Notes: generated by a model not told the origin, from the letters alone. 58,589 bases of DNA from Eubacteriales bacterium (GCA_030625815.1 DAOUQF010000024.1:1-58589); one strand, 5' to 3'. Numbered from the stretch's first letter, positions 43,050-51,797 are shown. Made by a program: numbers and translations.

Positions 43050-44168
43050 TTAATTATCTAGCGCGCTAGCATCTGCTTGAATCGTTGAAAAATTATACGC
43101 GGTCGCTTCTCGTACCGTTAGTTTTACTTGATGATAATAAACCTCGGTCTTCCCTTCAAAACCCGAATCTGTACCGATCATCAAATAGACAACCCCATTT
43201 TCATCTGTCGTCGCACGAAAATAACGCGCAATCGTTTTATATTCAAAAACCTCCGAATAATCATCCGATGCTTTTTCCATATCCGATACGATCTTGAGGT
43301 CCTTTCCACTTTGACTTTGATTGGCTTTGTCGACATTTCCGAACCTGATATGATTGAGCGCATCCTTCACAAGCTGCGGTTCTTCTGATACAAATCCCGC
43401 CTTCACCACAACAGAGGATCCCGGCGATCCACCAATTCCCATCATCCCCTTTGGTACATTGGTGCCAAGATCGAATTGTAACTTCAAAATATATTCCGTA
43501 TTCGGCTCCAATCCTTTGACTTCTCTATAGAATCCCATAAACATGTCATCCGAATGATTGTTGCCGATAATCTTGATCGCTTTCCCATCGCTGTCAAATG
43601 AGTCTACGACTTCATGCATATATTCATAAAAATTGTTTTCCATATAGTTCTCTGGCACATCCGCAACAATTCCTTTGACTTCAGGATCCTCTGCACTAAA
43701 TTCATAGTCGTAGCATCCGTCAAGAATGGTTTGACTTCCATCAATGGTTATCTCAACCGATAAAACTTCGCTAAAAAATGTGACGGGTACAAAAGTCCTT
43801 TCCTGTGAAATTTCAGGCGCTATACCAAGAGCGAAAGACTGCCCGCCCAACTTCAGGTATTCGTCTTTCCCAATGGTTATTTGTATATGATCGACTCCTT
43901 TTTGCAAGTCGATTCTTTGAGCATCCTCATCCCAACCGACAACAAATCCAAGATTTTCAGCGATCGACCGTAGCGGAAGCATCCGGATCCCATCCCGCTC
44001 GTATGGTTGTACCGTATAGCTCGAAAATACAAGTTCTTCACCATTGACGATCAGTTTGACTTCATCATTGGAAACCTCATTGATCGGCTTCACCTCAGTA
44101 TCCATCGCAAAAACTCCATTGCCCAACAGCATAATCACCAACATGGCGACACCCATTATTCTCTTCAT
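43050..44168 (-). CDS. Secreted protein with copper amine oxidase N-terminal domain
   Basis: The protein is 372 residues. The signal peptide MKRIMGVAMLVIMLLGNGVFA is followed at about residues 37-150 by a copper amine oxidase N-terminal domain (VKLIVNGEEL.. GIRMLPLRSIAENLGF.. ERTFVPVTFFSEVL). The C-terminal 200 residues look like a beta-rich extracellular domain (NTEYILKLQFDLGTNVPKG and others) with no catalytic motif that I recognise. In Firmicutes this N domain is usually a surface-binding module, not an amine oxidase. Own terminator downstream; it is expressed separately from the hydrolase. Confidence 0.8.
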   Translation of the reverse strand: MKRIMGVAMLVIMLLGNGVFAMDTEVKPINEVSNDEVKLIVNGEELVFSSYTVQPYERDGIRMLPLRSIAENLGFVVGWDEDAQRIDLQKGVDHIQITIGKDEYLKLGGQSFALGIAPEISQERTFVPVTFFSEVLSVEITIDGSQTILDGCYDYEFSAEDPEVKGIVADVPENYMENNFYEYMHEVVDSFDSDGKAIKIIGNNHSDDMFMGFYREVKGLEPNTEYILKLQFDLGTNVPKGMMGIGGSPGSSVVVKAGFVSEEPQLVKDALNHIRFGNVDKANQSQSGKDLKIVSDMEKASDDYSEVFEYKTIARYFRATTDENGVVYLMIGTDSGFEGKTEVYYHQVKLTVREATAYNFSTIQADASALDN

Positions 44169-44359
44169 CTTTATTCCTCACTTCAAATATTTAGGTTTAT
44201 CAGGACAACCTAGAGCCCTTCCATCTCCTAAAATAGACGAGGTTGCCATCAATAAGTTTCATCCTGCCGACTTGCTTTGAACAATCTTGAATCTCGATAT
44301 CCCAATCTTCGAACGGAGGCTAAATGAATCAAGCTGGCAATTCGACACGAAATGTAAAA

Positions 44360-44387
44360 CAACACCCCGGTATTTCCTAGGGTGTTG
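44360..44387 (-). terminator. Hairpin, probable terminator of the AlbA_2 gene
   Basis: CAACACCC and GGGTGTTG pair around a 12-base loop, with TTTT following on the minus strand. It sits just beyond palindrome copy 3. Confidence 0.6.
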
Positions 44388-44396
44388 CACTTATAA

Positions 44397-44480
44397 TACG
44401 GTTCACCGTACTTTCCCTAACCCGAAATACAAATCCGACTCCCTCAATCACAAGAAAGTCGAATTCACCTTATATCTCTA
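44397..44480 (+). repeat. Dispersed palindrome copy 3 with associated inverted repeat
   Basis: TACGGTTCACCGTA is followed by CTTTCCCTAACCCGAAA and then ATCCGACT...AGTCGAATTCACCTTATAT. The whole ~85-base unit is closely matched by copy 4 at 45953-46033, including CTAACCCGAAA and GTCGAATTCACCTTATAT. The two units flank one gene as direct repeats. Confidence 0.85.
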
Positions 44481-44526
44481 ACGAGTCTTCTTTCTTCCAA
44501 CTAGGTATGAAACCGAAAATATGGAT

Positions 44527-45828
44527 CTAGGTCTTTAAAATATATTGTGTGTTTTTTCCAGCCCCTATTCTTTCAATCGCATTTTTATTAAGAAGTCCTT
44601 TAAGCAACTTAACTGCCATCGGCTGTGATATAGATAACGCATGTTCAACATCACTGCGTTTGATAGGCTCATTCGATTTCAACATCTCAAGGATTCGAGC
44701 CTCACTTGCATTAAACATAGTCTTCAAACTGTTTCCCACTTCATGGATTCGAATAGCCGGCAATGTGATTTTAAATGCATTGTCTGATATTTCAAGTTTA
44801 GGGTTAACATCATAACTTTCATAACTTTCATTAATTTTGAGTATGCCTGTTCCATATGCTTCAATCAACTTCAGTCGGTAAAAAACATTAGCAAGATTTT
44901 TGTTCCTCAAAATTGATGTCCCAATTAGAATGTCATCTTTTGTAATCCCCTTAACCAGCCCACCAACTGTCAATATTTCAATTCGATCATCAAAGACACT
45001 CACCAGCGTACTGCTACTAAACGAATAATCTTTATGCACAATTGAATTTAAAAGCGCCTCTCTTAAAGCAGCTTCCGGGTACTCTCTAGAATCAATCCGA
45101 TCTATCCCTTTAAAAACAGACTGCGTTCGATTATATCTGTCTAAAAAGGCATACGCTTCACGCATTTGTTTCAAAACTGAACCGGTGAATTCGTAACGAT
45201 CTTTGAATAAATTCTTACTGGTTCCTTCAAATACAGCAGCTTTTATTGTATGCTGACACTGCTCCGACAGCAAAAGCCCCAAATTGGTATAAAGACCATC
45301 CTCAGCAATAATCTTGAGCGTCTTCATTTGTGGCTCTTCCAAGATAATCTCTGCATTTTTAAATTCTTTTCTTAGTGTATCAAATTCAAGATTCTGATTT
45401 AATGATCTAAGGTCCTCATAACGATCACCATCAGTTTCCTTAATCATTTTGAGTATAGCCGACTGCGATGCCGGTACCGAAGATGCTCCCTGTCTAACAT
45501 AAACCCCTTCAGGTTTTAAACCCTTGCTCGTGAGATAATACGGGCATGATGTACCTTTTTGAACTTCATAGACAATAACATCTTGACCATTAATCTTCTC
45601 AAAATCACTTGATGTAAATGCAGTCATATCAGGGCGTATATTGTCTCTGACTGCATTTGTAAGTTTGAGTAGCTCTTCATCATAATTTGCCAGTCCAATT
45701 GCTTCACCGAAATCATCAACACCAATATAAATTATTCCTCCGTTCGTATTCGCAAAAGCTACAACAGTTTTCACGATATCTTTTACAAACTGTTTCTTGA
45801 ATTCTGTATTGATATCTTCTCTCTTCAT
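44527..45828 (-). CDS. ATP-binding regulator with AlbA_2 (Schlafen-type) domain
   Basis: The protein is 433 residues. The N-terminal AlbA_2/SLFN-type domain (NTEFKKQF, AFANTNGGIIYIGVDDFG) is followed by a GHKL-like ATP-binding HATPase_C_4 region (REALLNSIVHKDYSFSSS.. DDRIEILTVGGL and EAYGTGILKI) and a C-terminal winged helix. Such proteins are common, often in variable or mobile regions, and are proposed transcription regulators or nucleic-acid-binding defence proteins. It is a single-gene block between palindrome copies 3 and 4, AT-rich compared with the core. The partner or target is unknown. Confidence 0.83.
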   Translation of the reverse strand: MKREDINTEFKKQFVKDIVKTVVAFANTNGGIIYIGVDDFGEAIGLANYDEELLKLTNAVRDNIRPDMTAFTSSDFEKINGQDVIVYEVQKGTSCPYYLTSKGLKPEGVYVRQGASSVPASQSAILKMIKETDGDRYEDLRSLNQNLEFDTLRKEFKNAEIILEEPQMKTLKIIAEDGLYTNLGLLLSEQCQHTIKAAVFEGTSKNLFKDRYEFTGSVLKQMREAYAFLDRYNRTQSVFKGIDRIDSREYPEAALREALLNSIVHKDYSFSSSTLVSVFDDRIEILTVGGLVKGITKDDILIGTSILRNKNLANVFYRLKLIEAYGTGILKINESYESYDVNPKLEISDNAFKITLPAIRIHEVGNSLKTMFNASEARILEMLKSNEPIKRSDVEHALSISQPMAVKLLKGLLNKNAIERIGAGKNTQYILKT

Positions 45829-45952
45829 TACTCATCACCTCTGATATTCTAATACTATTCTAATACCTTCTGATACTTTCTGCAAGTATTAGAACGAAAG
45901 GCTAACTTCAAAATATCGAAATTAGCCTTGTATTAACTGCACTTACTTATAG

Positions 45953-46033
45953 TACGGTTCACCGTAATTTACCTAACCCGAAAAAGAAATTCGACTTCCT
46001 CAATCATGAGAGAGTCGAATTCACCTTATATTT
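45953..46033 (+). repeat. Dispersed palindrome copy 4 with associated inverted repeat
   Basis: TACGGTTCACCGTA is followed by ATTTACCTAACCCGAAAA and the inverted repeat ATTCGACT...AGTCGAAT, then TCACCTTATAT. Near-copy of the unit at 44397-44480, same orientation. The weak IS21-like unit GTTTCAAGAGAGCCCTTA follows at about 46041-46058. Confidence 0.85.
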
Positions 46034-46066
46034 GTAGCCAGTTTCAAGAGAGCCCTTAATGGTCCC

Positions 46067-46159
46067 TCATAGCCTCGAGGATTCTTTAATAACAGTTAGA
46101 ATATTGGCCATGATCAATACCAATAGCGTTAGCATGGAAATATCCATTACAACTTGCAT
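46067..46159 (-). CDS. Possible tiny hydrophobic peptide (30 codons)
   Basis: The frame MQVVMDISMLTLLVLIMANI-LTVIKESSRL has one predicted membrane segment and a short charged tail, the size and shape of type I toxin or small membrane peptides. It lacks a strong ribosome site. Its 3' end is about 100 bases from palindrome copy 4, the same spacing as other genes have to their palindrome. It could equally be a chance frame or gene remnant. Confidence 0.25.
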   Translation of the reverse strand: MQVVMDISMLTLLVLIMANILTVIKESSRL

Positions 46160-46474
46160 ATCTCGGGGCAGTTTTAATGCTTTGACAATAAAAACATTAG
46201 ATTATCTTCCGTCAGAAAATCTTTTTGATATTACTTCTTCGTCACTCTCTAATTCTACGGTATGGCAAGCGCCAATCACTGCTCGCTGCTGTATCTCATA
46301 ATAAACTTGATCCAATCAAAAATCGTCAAAATCGACACCCCGTCCTTGCGAAACTTACGTTTTTTCTAATATCAAAGAAATATCATACACTCACTAGTGC
46401 GTCAATATTTCTCAAATAAGTTATTGGACATTTTTTCAACATTCATTATTCTAAATTATTTCCCTTTTGTTATT

Positions 46475-46781
46475 TTAATTTTTAGTGCGTAAGAAATACT
46501 CATATGATGACCTAACTAATATACGTTCATAATAATCTTTCGCATCAATGCTTAATTGATCAATATCTTTACTAATTAATACTCTGAAAATTGGTAGTAA
46601 TTGACGTCCATATAGTTTTATTGAATCTATAGCATTAACACCCGGCCACGCATTGCGACTCATTACTGATATAAAGGGTACCCTACTTATGGCAAATGTC
46701 TTGTATCGCATCGCCATCATGCTCATTAAGTCCTGTAAACAACTGATGTATGCAAAGTTTTACTTGTTCTTTCATACTCAT
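46475..46781 (-). pseudogene. Unrecognised small gene, probably frameshifted
   Basis: The ATG at 46781 follows GGGAGGA and reads MSMKEQVKLCIHQLFTGLNE-HDGDAIQDICHK before a TAG at 46683. The overlapping frame continues with protein-like sequence (RVPFISVMSRNAWPGVNAID...KDYYERILV) to a stop at 46475. One frameshift would join them into a protein of about 100 residues. I do not recognise the family. Confidence 0.4.
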
Positions 46782-46861
46782 TCCTCCCAAAATATTCTAC
46801 ATAGATCGGCACAACTAAGTGATGCTCTTTGAACCATATTCAGCGACTCAACATCAGATTG

Positions 46862-47761
46862 CTATTCTTCCATGTATGGTTTATATTTGAACAACTTTGA
46901 AGGTCGATGCCCCTTGTCCTGAACAATTTCATCGGTTTCTTCCACATACTTCGCTATCTTTCTTCTGAAATTGGCTTTCAAAAGGGATTGGCCCAGAATC
47001 ACCTCATATGTCTTCTGCAATTCGGTCAAGGTAAACAGTTCAGGCATCAATTGAAACACTATATCTGATTGGTTTGCCTTACTTCTCAGTCGCTCAAGAC
47101 CAGTTTGTATGATGACCCCATGATCGAATGCCAATTGATCACTAGAGAACAATTTTCTTTCAAAGGTCACATGTTTTCCGGAAACGCTTTTCACGACTTT
47201 CACCACTGCTTTCAACTGAATATTCTCATGGTTCAATTCAATTTCAATTTCCTTTGTCTCAACAGACTGGTTGCTTTCGCTTTTCACTGTATGATTCACA
47301 ACATTATAACGAATATCAAACCACTTGGCATCCGAAGCATCGGTGCCCGCTTTAGTGGTAATCTGATGCATATCCACCAAGGACATATAGGCAGAGGAGA
47401 TAATCCGTCCTCTTGGATCCCGATTAACGGCGCCAAATGTATACAGTTGCTCCAAATAAACATTATCTACGCCCGTTTCCTCAGACAATTCCCGATACGC
47501 CGCTTGATCCAAGCTCTCATTCATACGTACAAAACCACCTGGAATGGCCCACTGACCCAAATAGGGATGTTCATTTCTCTGTATCAGAAGAATTTTCAAC
47601 GTTTTTTCAGGCAGCTTGCGAATATTCTCCGATTTGATTTCATCTACTGTCAACAGCAGCATGTCCACGGTGACCGATGGCCGATCAAAAGCTGTCATAT
47701 CATAGTTGGCCAAAAAGGTGCTTTCATCAACCCCTTGAGCATTCAGTTTATTATCATTCAT
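46862..47761 (-). CDS. NUDIX hydrolase with C-terminal winged-helix-like domain
   Basis: The protein is 299 residues. An intact Nudix box, G-FVRMN-E-SLDQAAYRELSEETGV, lies at about residues 82-105 after QWAIPGGF. The C-terminal third (FTLTELQKTYEVILGQSLLK-ANFRRKIAKYV) matches the winged-helix region of NrtR-like Nudix regulators. NrtR regulators often have a degenerate box; here it looks catalytic, so it may be an ADP-ribose or NAD-related pyrophosphatase, a regulator, or both. It is the third gene after two NAD(P)H oxidoreductases, consistent with nicotinamide-cofactor repair or sensing. Confidence 0.85.
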   Translation of the reverse strand: MNDNKLNAQGVDESTFLANYDMTAFDRPSVTVDMLLLTVDEIKSENIRKLPEKTLKILLIQRNEHPYLGQWAIPGGFVRMNESLDQAAYRELSEETGVDNVYLEQLYTFGAVNRDPRGRIISSAYMSLVDMHQITTKAGTDASDAKWFDIRYNVVNHTVKSESNQSVETKEIEIELNHENIQLKAVVKVVKSVSGKHVTFERKLFSSDQLAFDHGVIIQTGLERLRSKANQSDIVFQLMPELFTLTELQKTYEVILGQSLLKANFRRKIAKYVEETDEIVQDKGHRPSKLFKYKPYMEE

Positions 47762-47782
47762 TTTTAGTCCTGATAACCTCCA

Positions 47783-48757
47783 TTACACCATTTTCAAAAT
47801 AATATTGCCACGTTTGTGACCATGCTCCACATGATCATGTGCTTCAATGATTTCATCCATTGTATACTCACGATCAATTACCGCACTCAGTTGTTTATCC
47901 AAAAACATATTGGCGAGTTTTTTCAAATCCTCCCGTTTCTGTTCTGGTTTTTTTAGACCTGTTGCAACGAACTTCCCTGTTTTATTCTGACTTTTCATTT
48001 TCAGTGCTGTTCTCAACATCAAGCTAAATGCAGGTACCGTTGACAAGTAAATGCCCCCACGCTTTAAAACCTGTTTGCTTTTGCCAAAATTACTCTTGCC
48101 AACGGCATCAAAGATAAAATCGAAGGACTGATCCATAGTAGTGAAATCTTCCTTCGCGTAATCGATGACTGCATCTGCTCCAATGGACATCACCAGTTCA
48201 GCATTACCGCCACTACAAACAGCGGTCACATGTGCACCCTTTTGCTTTGCAAACTGAATGGCAAAGGTGCCAATGGCACCAGATGCCCCGTTGATCAATA
48301 CTTTTGTATCCGATGTGATTTCATAATGCTCCTCCAAGAACGCCATGGCGGTCATGGCACTATAAGCAAAAGCCGCAGCCATTTCGAAAGACATCTCATC
48401 TGGCATCTTTACTATAGCCTCCTTCACATTCAATGCAATATATTGTCCTTGAGCGCCAAAACTCAACCCTGCATGACCGAATACCCGATCACCGATATCA
48501 AATTGGGTGACCTCAGTCCCTTTCTTCTCTACAATGCCTGCAATAATATCCCCAGGAATCTCATATTTAGGCTTATTGAACCCTGTGAACAATCTGGATA
48601 CAAAGGGTTTTCCCGTTCTAAAGGCGATGTCCACAGGCGAAACCGATGATGCCATGATTCGGATCAATACGTCGGATTCACCAATCTCTGGAATATCTCT
48701 TTCAACAACCTTAATCACATCCGACTTTCCATATTTTGATACAATAATCGCTTTCAT
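47783..48757 (-). CDS. Zinc-independent MDR family oxidoreductase (quinone oxidoreductase-like) 2
   Basis: The protein is 324 residues, a medium-chain dehydrogenase/reductase with an N-terminal GroES-like domain (MKAIIVSKYGKSDVIKVVER) and the NAD(P) site LINGASGAIGTFAIQFAKQKGA. The usual structural and catalytic zinc cysteines of alcohol dehydrogenases are absent, which places it with quinone oxidoreductases and reticulon-4-interacting-like proteins. It overlaps the preceding gene as ATGA and is clearly its paralogue. Substrate unknown. Confidence 0.87.
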   Translation of the reverse strand: MKAIIVSKYGKSDVIKVVERDIPEIGESDVLIRIMASSVSPVDIAFRTGKPFVSRLFTGFNKPKYEIPGDIIAGIVEKKGTEVTQFDIGDRVFGHAGLSFGAQGQYIALNVKEAIVKMPDEMSFEMAAAFAYSAMTAMAFLEEHYEITSDTKVLINGASGAIGTFAIQFAKQKGAHVTAVCSGGNAELVMSIGADAVIDYAKEDFTTMDQSFDFIFDAVGKSNFGKSKQVLKRGGIYLSTVPAFSLMLRTALKMKSQNKTGKFVATGLKKPEQKREDLKKLANMFLDKQLSAVIDREYTMDEIIEAHDHVEHGHKRGNIILKMV

Positions 48758-49743
48758 ATAGACTCCTTTACGACAATGACCACATTGCCCTTTTTCAATT
48801 CCGATTCCACATAGTGATGGGCCTTGGCCACATCCTTTAAGGGAAATATCTTATCAATTTCAATTTTCAAGAGGCCATCGCCATAAAGTCTCAGAAGTTC
48901 ATTGAGACCTTCTTCTGTATGGCTGGCAATATCCACAATCATCTTCTTTGAGCCAAATAATTTGGTGACTCGACTCAACAACTTGTGTCGAAATCTTGGA
49001 TTGGCAACCAAAAAGATCCCTTCATCATTGAGTCTGCTAAAACTTTTAAAGATTTCGCTTCTACCCACGATGTCAATGATGACATCATAGGATTCTTCCA
49101 GTGTGGTGAATTCCGTTATGTTATAATCCAAGGCTACATCAGCTCCAAGGTTTCTCATCATGTCCAATTTCTCATCAGAGTCTACGGCAGTGACCTGTGC
49201 TCCATAATGCTTTGCAATTTGTATTGCCGCAGTGCCAATACTACCGCCGGCACCATTGATCAAAATCCTGCTACCTGCAGCTACTTGACTTACTTTCAAC
49301 AGATGAAGAGCTTCCATACCACCAACAGGCATGGCAGCGGCTTCTTCATAACTAATGAATTCAGGTTTATGGGTTATGATTCCCATTTGGGTTTTCTCCG
49401 GTATTGCAACATATTCACCGTAGCCCCCCAATCTCAATCCAGAGGATCCAAAGACTTGGTCACCAACTTTGAATTTGGTAACTCCTTGACCGATCTCCAC
49501 CACTTCCCCCGATAACTCCTGACCGAGAATCACATCTTTCGGTCTTAAAAAACCAAAGTAGAGACGAAGCATCCACTTCAGAAGAAACGGGAACTTCAAT
49601 GTTCTGATTTCACAGTCGCCGGCGGTGACCGTTGATGCATGAACCCGAACTAGGATCTCCTTATCTTTTATTGTGGGTTTCTCCACCTCTTTATATGTTA
49701 ATTGATCTGCACTTCCATAATGATTCCATACAACAGCTTTCAT
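48754..49743 (-). CDS. Zinc-independent MDR family oxidoreductase (quinone oxidoreductase-like) 1
   Basis: The protein is 329 residues and starts MKAVVWNHYGSADQLTYKEV, with the NAD(P) site LINGAGGSIGTAAIQIAKHYGA. No zinc-binding cysteine set is seen. It is the first gene of a three-gene coupled operon (MDR1-MDR2-NUDIX). The two MDR proteins share layout and many segments, so they may act together or on related carbonyl or quinone substrates. A possible remnant of a TetR-like regulator lies upstream. Confidence 0.87.
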   Translation of the reverse strand: MKAVVWNHYGSADQLTYKEVEKPTIKDKEILVRVHASTVTAGDCEIRTLKFPFLLKWMLRLYFGFLRPKDVILGQELSGEVVEIGQGVTKFKVGDQVFGSSGLRLGGYGEYVAIPEKTQMGIITHKPEFISYEEAAAMPVGGMEALHLLKVSQVAAGSRILINGAGGSIGTAAIQIAKHYGAQVTAVDSDEKLDMMRNLGADVALDYNITEFTTLEESYDVIIDIVGRSEIFKSFSRLNDEGIFLVANPRFRHKLLSRVTKLFGSKKMIVDIASHTEEGLNELLRLYGDGLLKIEIDKIFPLKDVAKAHHYVESELKKGNVVIVVKESI

Positions 49744-50178
49744 TCAGAACTCCTATCCAAGTAGTTATTATCAATATAATACTATGTAACTTATTTTCAT
49801 TTTAGTACTATGTGCTCGAATTGTCAATAGAATCTTTTTTGAAATAGTAACTTCATTACATATGAAGTAGAGACTCACCTCTTCAATATTTCAAAATCAA
49901 GATTGCTAGCCAAACGCTCATCCTCAATCATAGTAATAAACGATTCCCTCAATATGTTCAAGCCTAGACGTTCCATTTATCGACCAGAGGTAAACTTCCC
50001 ATAGCTGGTGTAATAAAAACGAAGAAGCGCTATCATTGCTTTCTCCGTTTAATTTGATCAATATATTGTCTATCCTCTTTGAAATATTACTCAACGTCAC
50101 TTTTATAATGTAAGTGATTCAAAAGTTGTTAACAGCTTCTATTTCATATTCCCAAAAGTTCTCCATTCAATGCTTTCC
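49744..50178. other. Intergenic upstream of the MDR operon, with a possible gene remnant
   Basis: About 435 AT-rich bases. A 33-codon minus-strand frame at 49875-49976 (MERLGLNILRESFITMIEDE-RLASNLDFEILKR) reads like the tail of a helical regulator such as a TetR C terminus, but it is too short to assign. Nothing else was recognised. Confidence 0.35.
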
Positions 50179-50586
50179 CTACTCATATATTGCCATTTTC
50201 ACAGCTTCAAGTATGTTGTCAGCAATAAAAGTTGGCTCTACATCAGCCCATGTATGTCTGAAGGCAGTAAGACTGCCCTCACCAACACCTGTCCTAACCA
50301 AGATACTTTTACTGCCAATATGATGGGCCAAAAGCATATCACTGCAGCCCATATCACCAAAGACATAGCTGTTTGAAATATCGATGTCATAACTGGATTT
50401 CGCCTGATTAACCATACCAGGCAGAGGCTTCCTACACTCGCATGGGGTCATACGATGGGGGCAGCAATAGAATCCATCAATGACCACACCTGCTGTTTCA
50501 GCGATATTAATGACTCTCTTTTCCTGCCTTAAATATTCCTCATAGGTCAATAATCCCTTCCCAATGTGCATTTTAAATACTTCCAT
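50179..50586 (-). pseudogene. HAD phosphatase (GmhB/HisB-N type), N-terminally truncated
   Basis: The visible part, about 135 residues, has GKGLLTYEEYLRQEK, the zinc-loop IDGFYCCPHRMTPCECRKPLPG and YVFGDMGCSDMLLAHHIGSK, all typical of histidinol-phosphatase or heptose-bisphosphate phosphatase-type HAD proteins. The first ~55 residues, with the catalytic DxDGT motif, are missing. Going upstream, homology ends about 30-50 bases before palindrome copy 5 (50614-50627), so the break is close to that repeat. The frame stays open through the palindrome but lacks a ribosome site. Not expected to be active. Confidence 0.75.
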
Positions 50587-50613
50587 CGATATTTTTTTAC
50601 CGCTACTTGTTAT

Positions 50614-50627
50614 ACGGTTCACCGAAA
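50614..50627 (+). repeat. Dispersed palindrome copy 5 (one mismatch)
   Basis: TACGGTTCACCGAA, preceded by ACCGCTACTTGTTA, so it also keeps the left ACCG half seen at copy 2. It is 76 bases beyond the 3' end of the alpha/beta hydrolase gene and next to the truncation point of the HAD gene. Confidence 0.75.
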
Positions 50628-50702
50628 TTGATTTTAACTCCACTCATGGATTCGTATCGGATCTCACAATCTCGTCAAAAGACAGCAAGGGCAATTTGAA
50701 AT

Positions 50703-51458
50703 TTATCCCATATACTCATTCAACCACGCCATCAGTTTCTGCATCATATTCATGGTAAATCTGTGACCCACATCATCATATTCAACCATTCGAACATGGT
50801 TGTTATTGGTTTTCACCTCTTCAAAGAACCCTCGCTGCAAATCAATCGGCAGCGAATGGTCTTCTGTCCCATGCAGGATCAGCACAGGTCTTCTTCCAAT
50901 CCGTTCTTTATGGATAAGCAAATCGAATTTCTCAATTAAATCTTCGTCTGCACCCACTTTCGGCATGACTCCTTGTTCAATGGCTCTACTCCATGCATTC
51001 ACTCCACTGATCGTTGCCACACCTCTGATATTCTCTTGCTTCGCAAACACACCCGCAGCCGTCATCGCCCCCATGGAACTCCCCATTACTACAATCTTCT
51101 CTTCTTTAATCCCGTAACGGTCATGCAAATGAGCAAATAAACGATCCGATTCTGTTACACTTTTTAGAATAATTTCCCACAAGTACCGGTCAAGACTTTC
51201 CGGATCATCATAATCAATGATGCCTCGCTCCCCATGATAAAGCGCATCCGGAACAATCACACGATAACCGAAACTGGATATCAGCATCGCTTCAAACCGC
51301 TTAAACTCCTTGCTTGAGTGCCATCCATGATAATAAATGATTGTCGGTAATTCTCCATCCCAGTTTTTCGGTGTTACACTCAGATAGGGAATCTCCTCAA
51401 AACGATTGCTTTCAATCGATACACATGGATGCTCCCGCTCAAATTTTGACCACTCCAT
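50703..51458 (-). CDS. Alpha/beta hydrolase (esterase/peptidase type)
   Basis: The protein is 251 residues from MEWSKFEREHPCVSI; the ATG at 51458 follows AAGGAGGAG. Motifs are the oxyanion-loop region IIYYHGWHSSKE, nucleophile elbow GSSMGAMTAAG, acid residue in LHGTEDHSLP and catalytic histidine in DVGHRFTMNM. It resembles the YjfP/YtmA group of prolyl-oligopeptidase-like esterases. No signal peptide, so cytoplasmic. It follows the GNAT remnant by 2 bases and probably shares its transcript. Confidence 0.87.
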   Translation of the reverse strand: MEWSKFEREHPCVSIESNRFEEIPYLSVTPKNWDGELPTIIYYHGWHSSKEFKRFEAMLISSFGYRVIVPDALYHGERGIIDYDDPESLDRYLWEIILKSVTESDRLFAHLHDRYGIKEEKIVVMGSSMGAMTAAGVFAKQENIRGVATISGVNAWSRAIEQGVMPKVGADEDLIEKFDLLIHKERIGRRPVLILHGTEDHSLPIDLQRGFFEEVKTNNNHVRMVEYDDVGHRFTMNMMQKLMAWLNEYMG

Positions 51459-51460
51459 CG

Positions 51461-51776
51461 CTACTCCTCCTTCATGCACCATTCTTCTCGCAGCATATCC
51501 ATATACACCACATCTATAAATTTACCGGTTCGACTGTCAAAATTCGCTTCCCGCATGATTCCGCTTTTTGGTTTCCAATTTCTATATGAAATATCACCGT
51601 TCGGTGTCATGTTCTCTTTTTTGCAAATGATAAAGGTCTTCTCGCTTCTTTGCTCAGCAAGAAACCATATGCAACCCGCAGTATCGATTTCCACCCGCAT
51701 GGTTTCTCCATTTATGCAACAACACTTCATCACCCAGTTCAAGCTGTCGAATTTCAATCATCTTTCCTTCTATCAT
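51461..51776 (-). pseudogene. GNAT acetyltransferase remnant with frameshift and internal deletion
   Basis: Read from the ATG at 51776 (AAAGGAG site), the frame gives MIEGKMIEIRQLELGDEVLL-HKWRNHAGGNRYCGL, then a frameshift moves it to WFLAEQRSEKTFIICKKEN, GDISYRNWKP, then directly SGIMREANFDSRTGKFIDVV and the end. Compared with the gene at 40195, about 70 central residues including the acetyl-CoA site are deleted. It sits between membrane protein copy C and the alpha/beta hydrolase. The colinear membrane-GNAT pair at 40.2-41.0 kb shows both come from one ancestral two-gene unit. Confidence 0.75.
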
Positions 51777-51797
51777 GGTTTCTCCTTTCCTGTTTCC

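Larger units (their letters stand above)
44169..44526. other. Intergenic with terminator and palindrome 3
   Basis: About 360 bases without a gene. They hold the hairpin at 44360-44387, palindrome copy 3 and its associated inverted repeat (44397-44480). The part next to 44168 must contain the promoter of the secreted protein gene; none was fixed. Confidence 0.6.
45829..46474. other. Intergenic with palindrome 4 and a possible tiny gene
   Basis: About 650 bases. They hold palindrome copy 4 with its inverted repeat, a 30-codon hydrophobic frame at 46067-46159 (listed separately), and AT-rich DNA in which I see no other gene. Confidence 0.6.

Noticed and set aside
43181-43363. Short minus-strand frame inside the secreted CuAO gene
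   Set aside because: Same-strand alternative frame inside a clear gene; no separate start signal.
28735-50627. Palindrome units as classical integron attC sites
   Set aside because: The GTTRRRY and RYYYAAC boxes are not present in the right places and no integrase gene is seen; I keep only the cassette-like layout as a finding.
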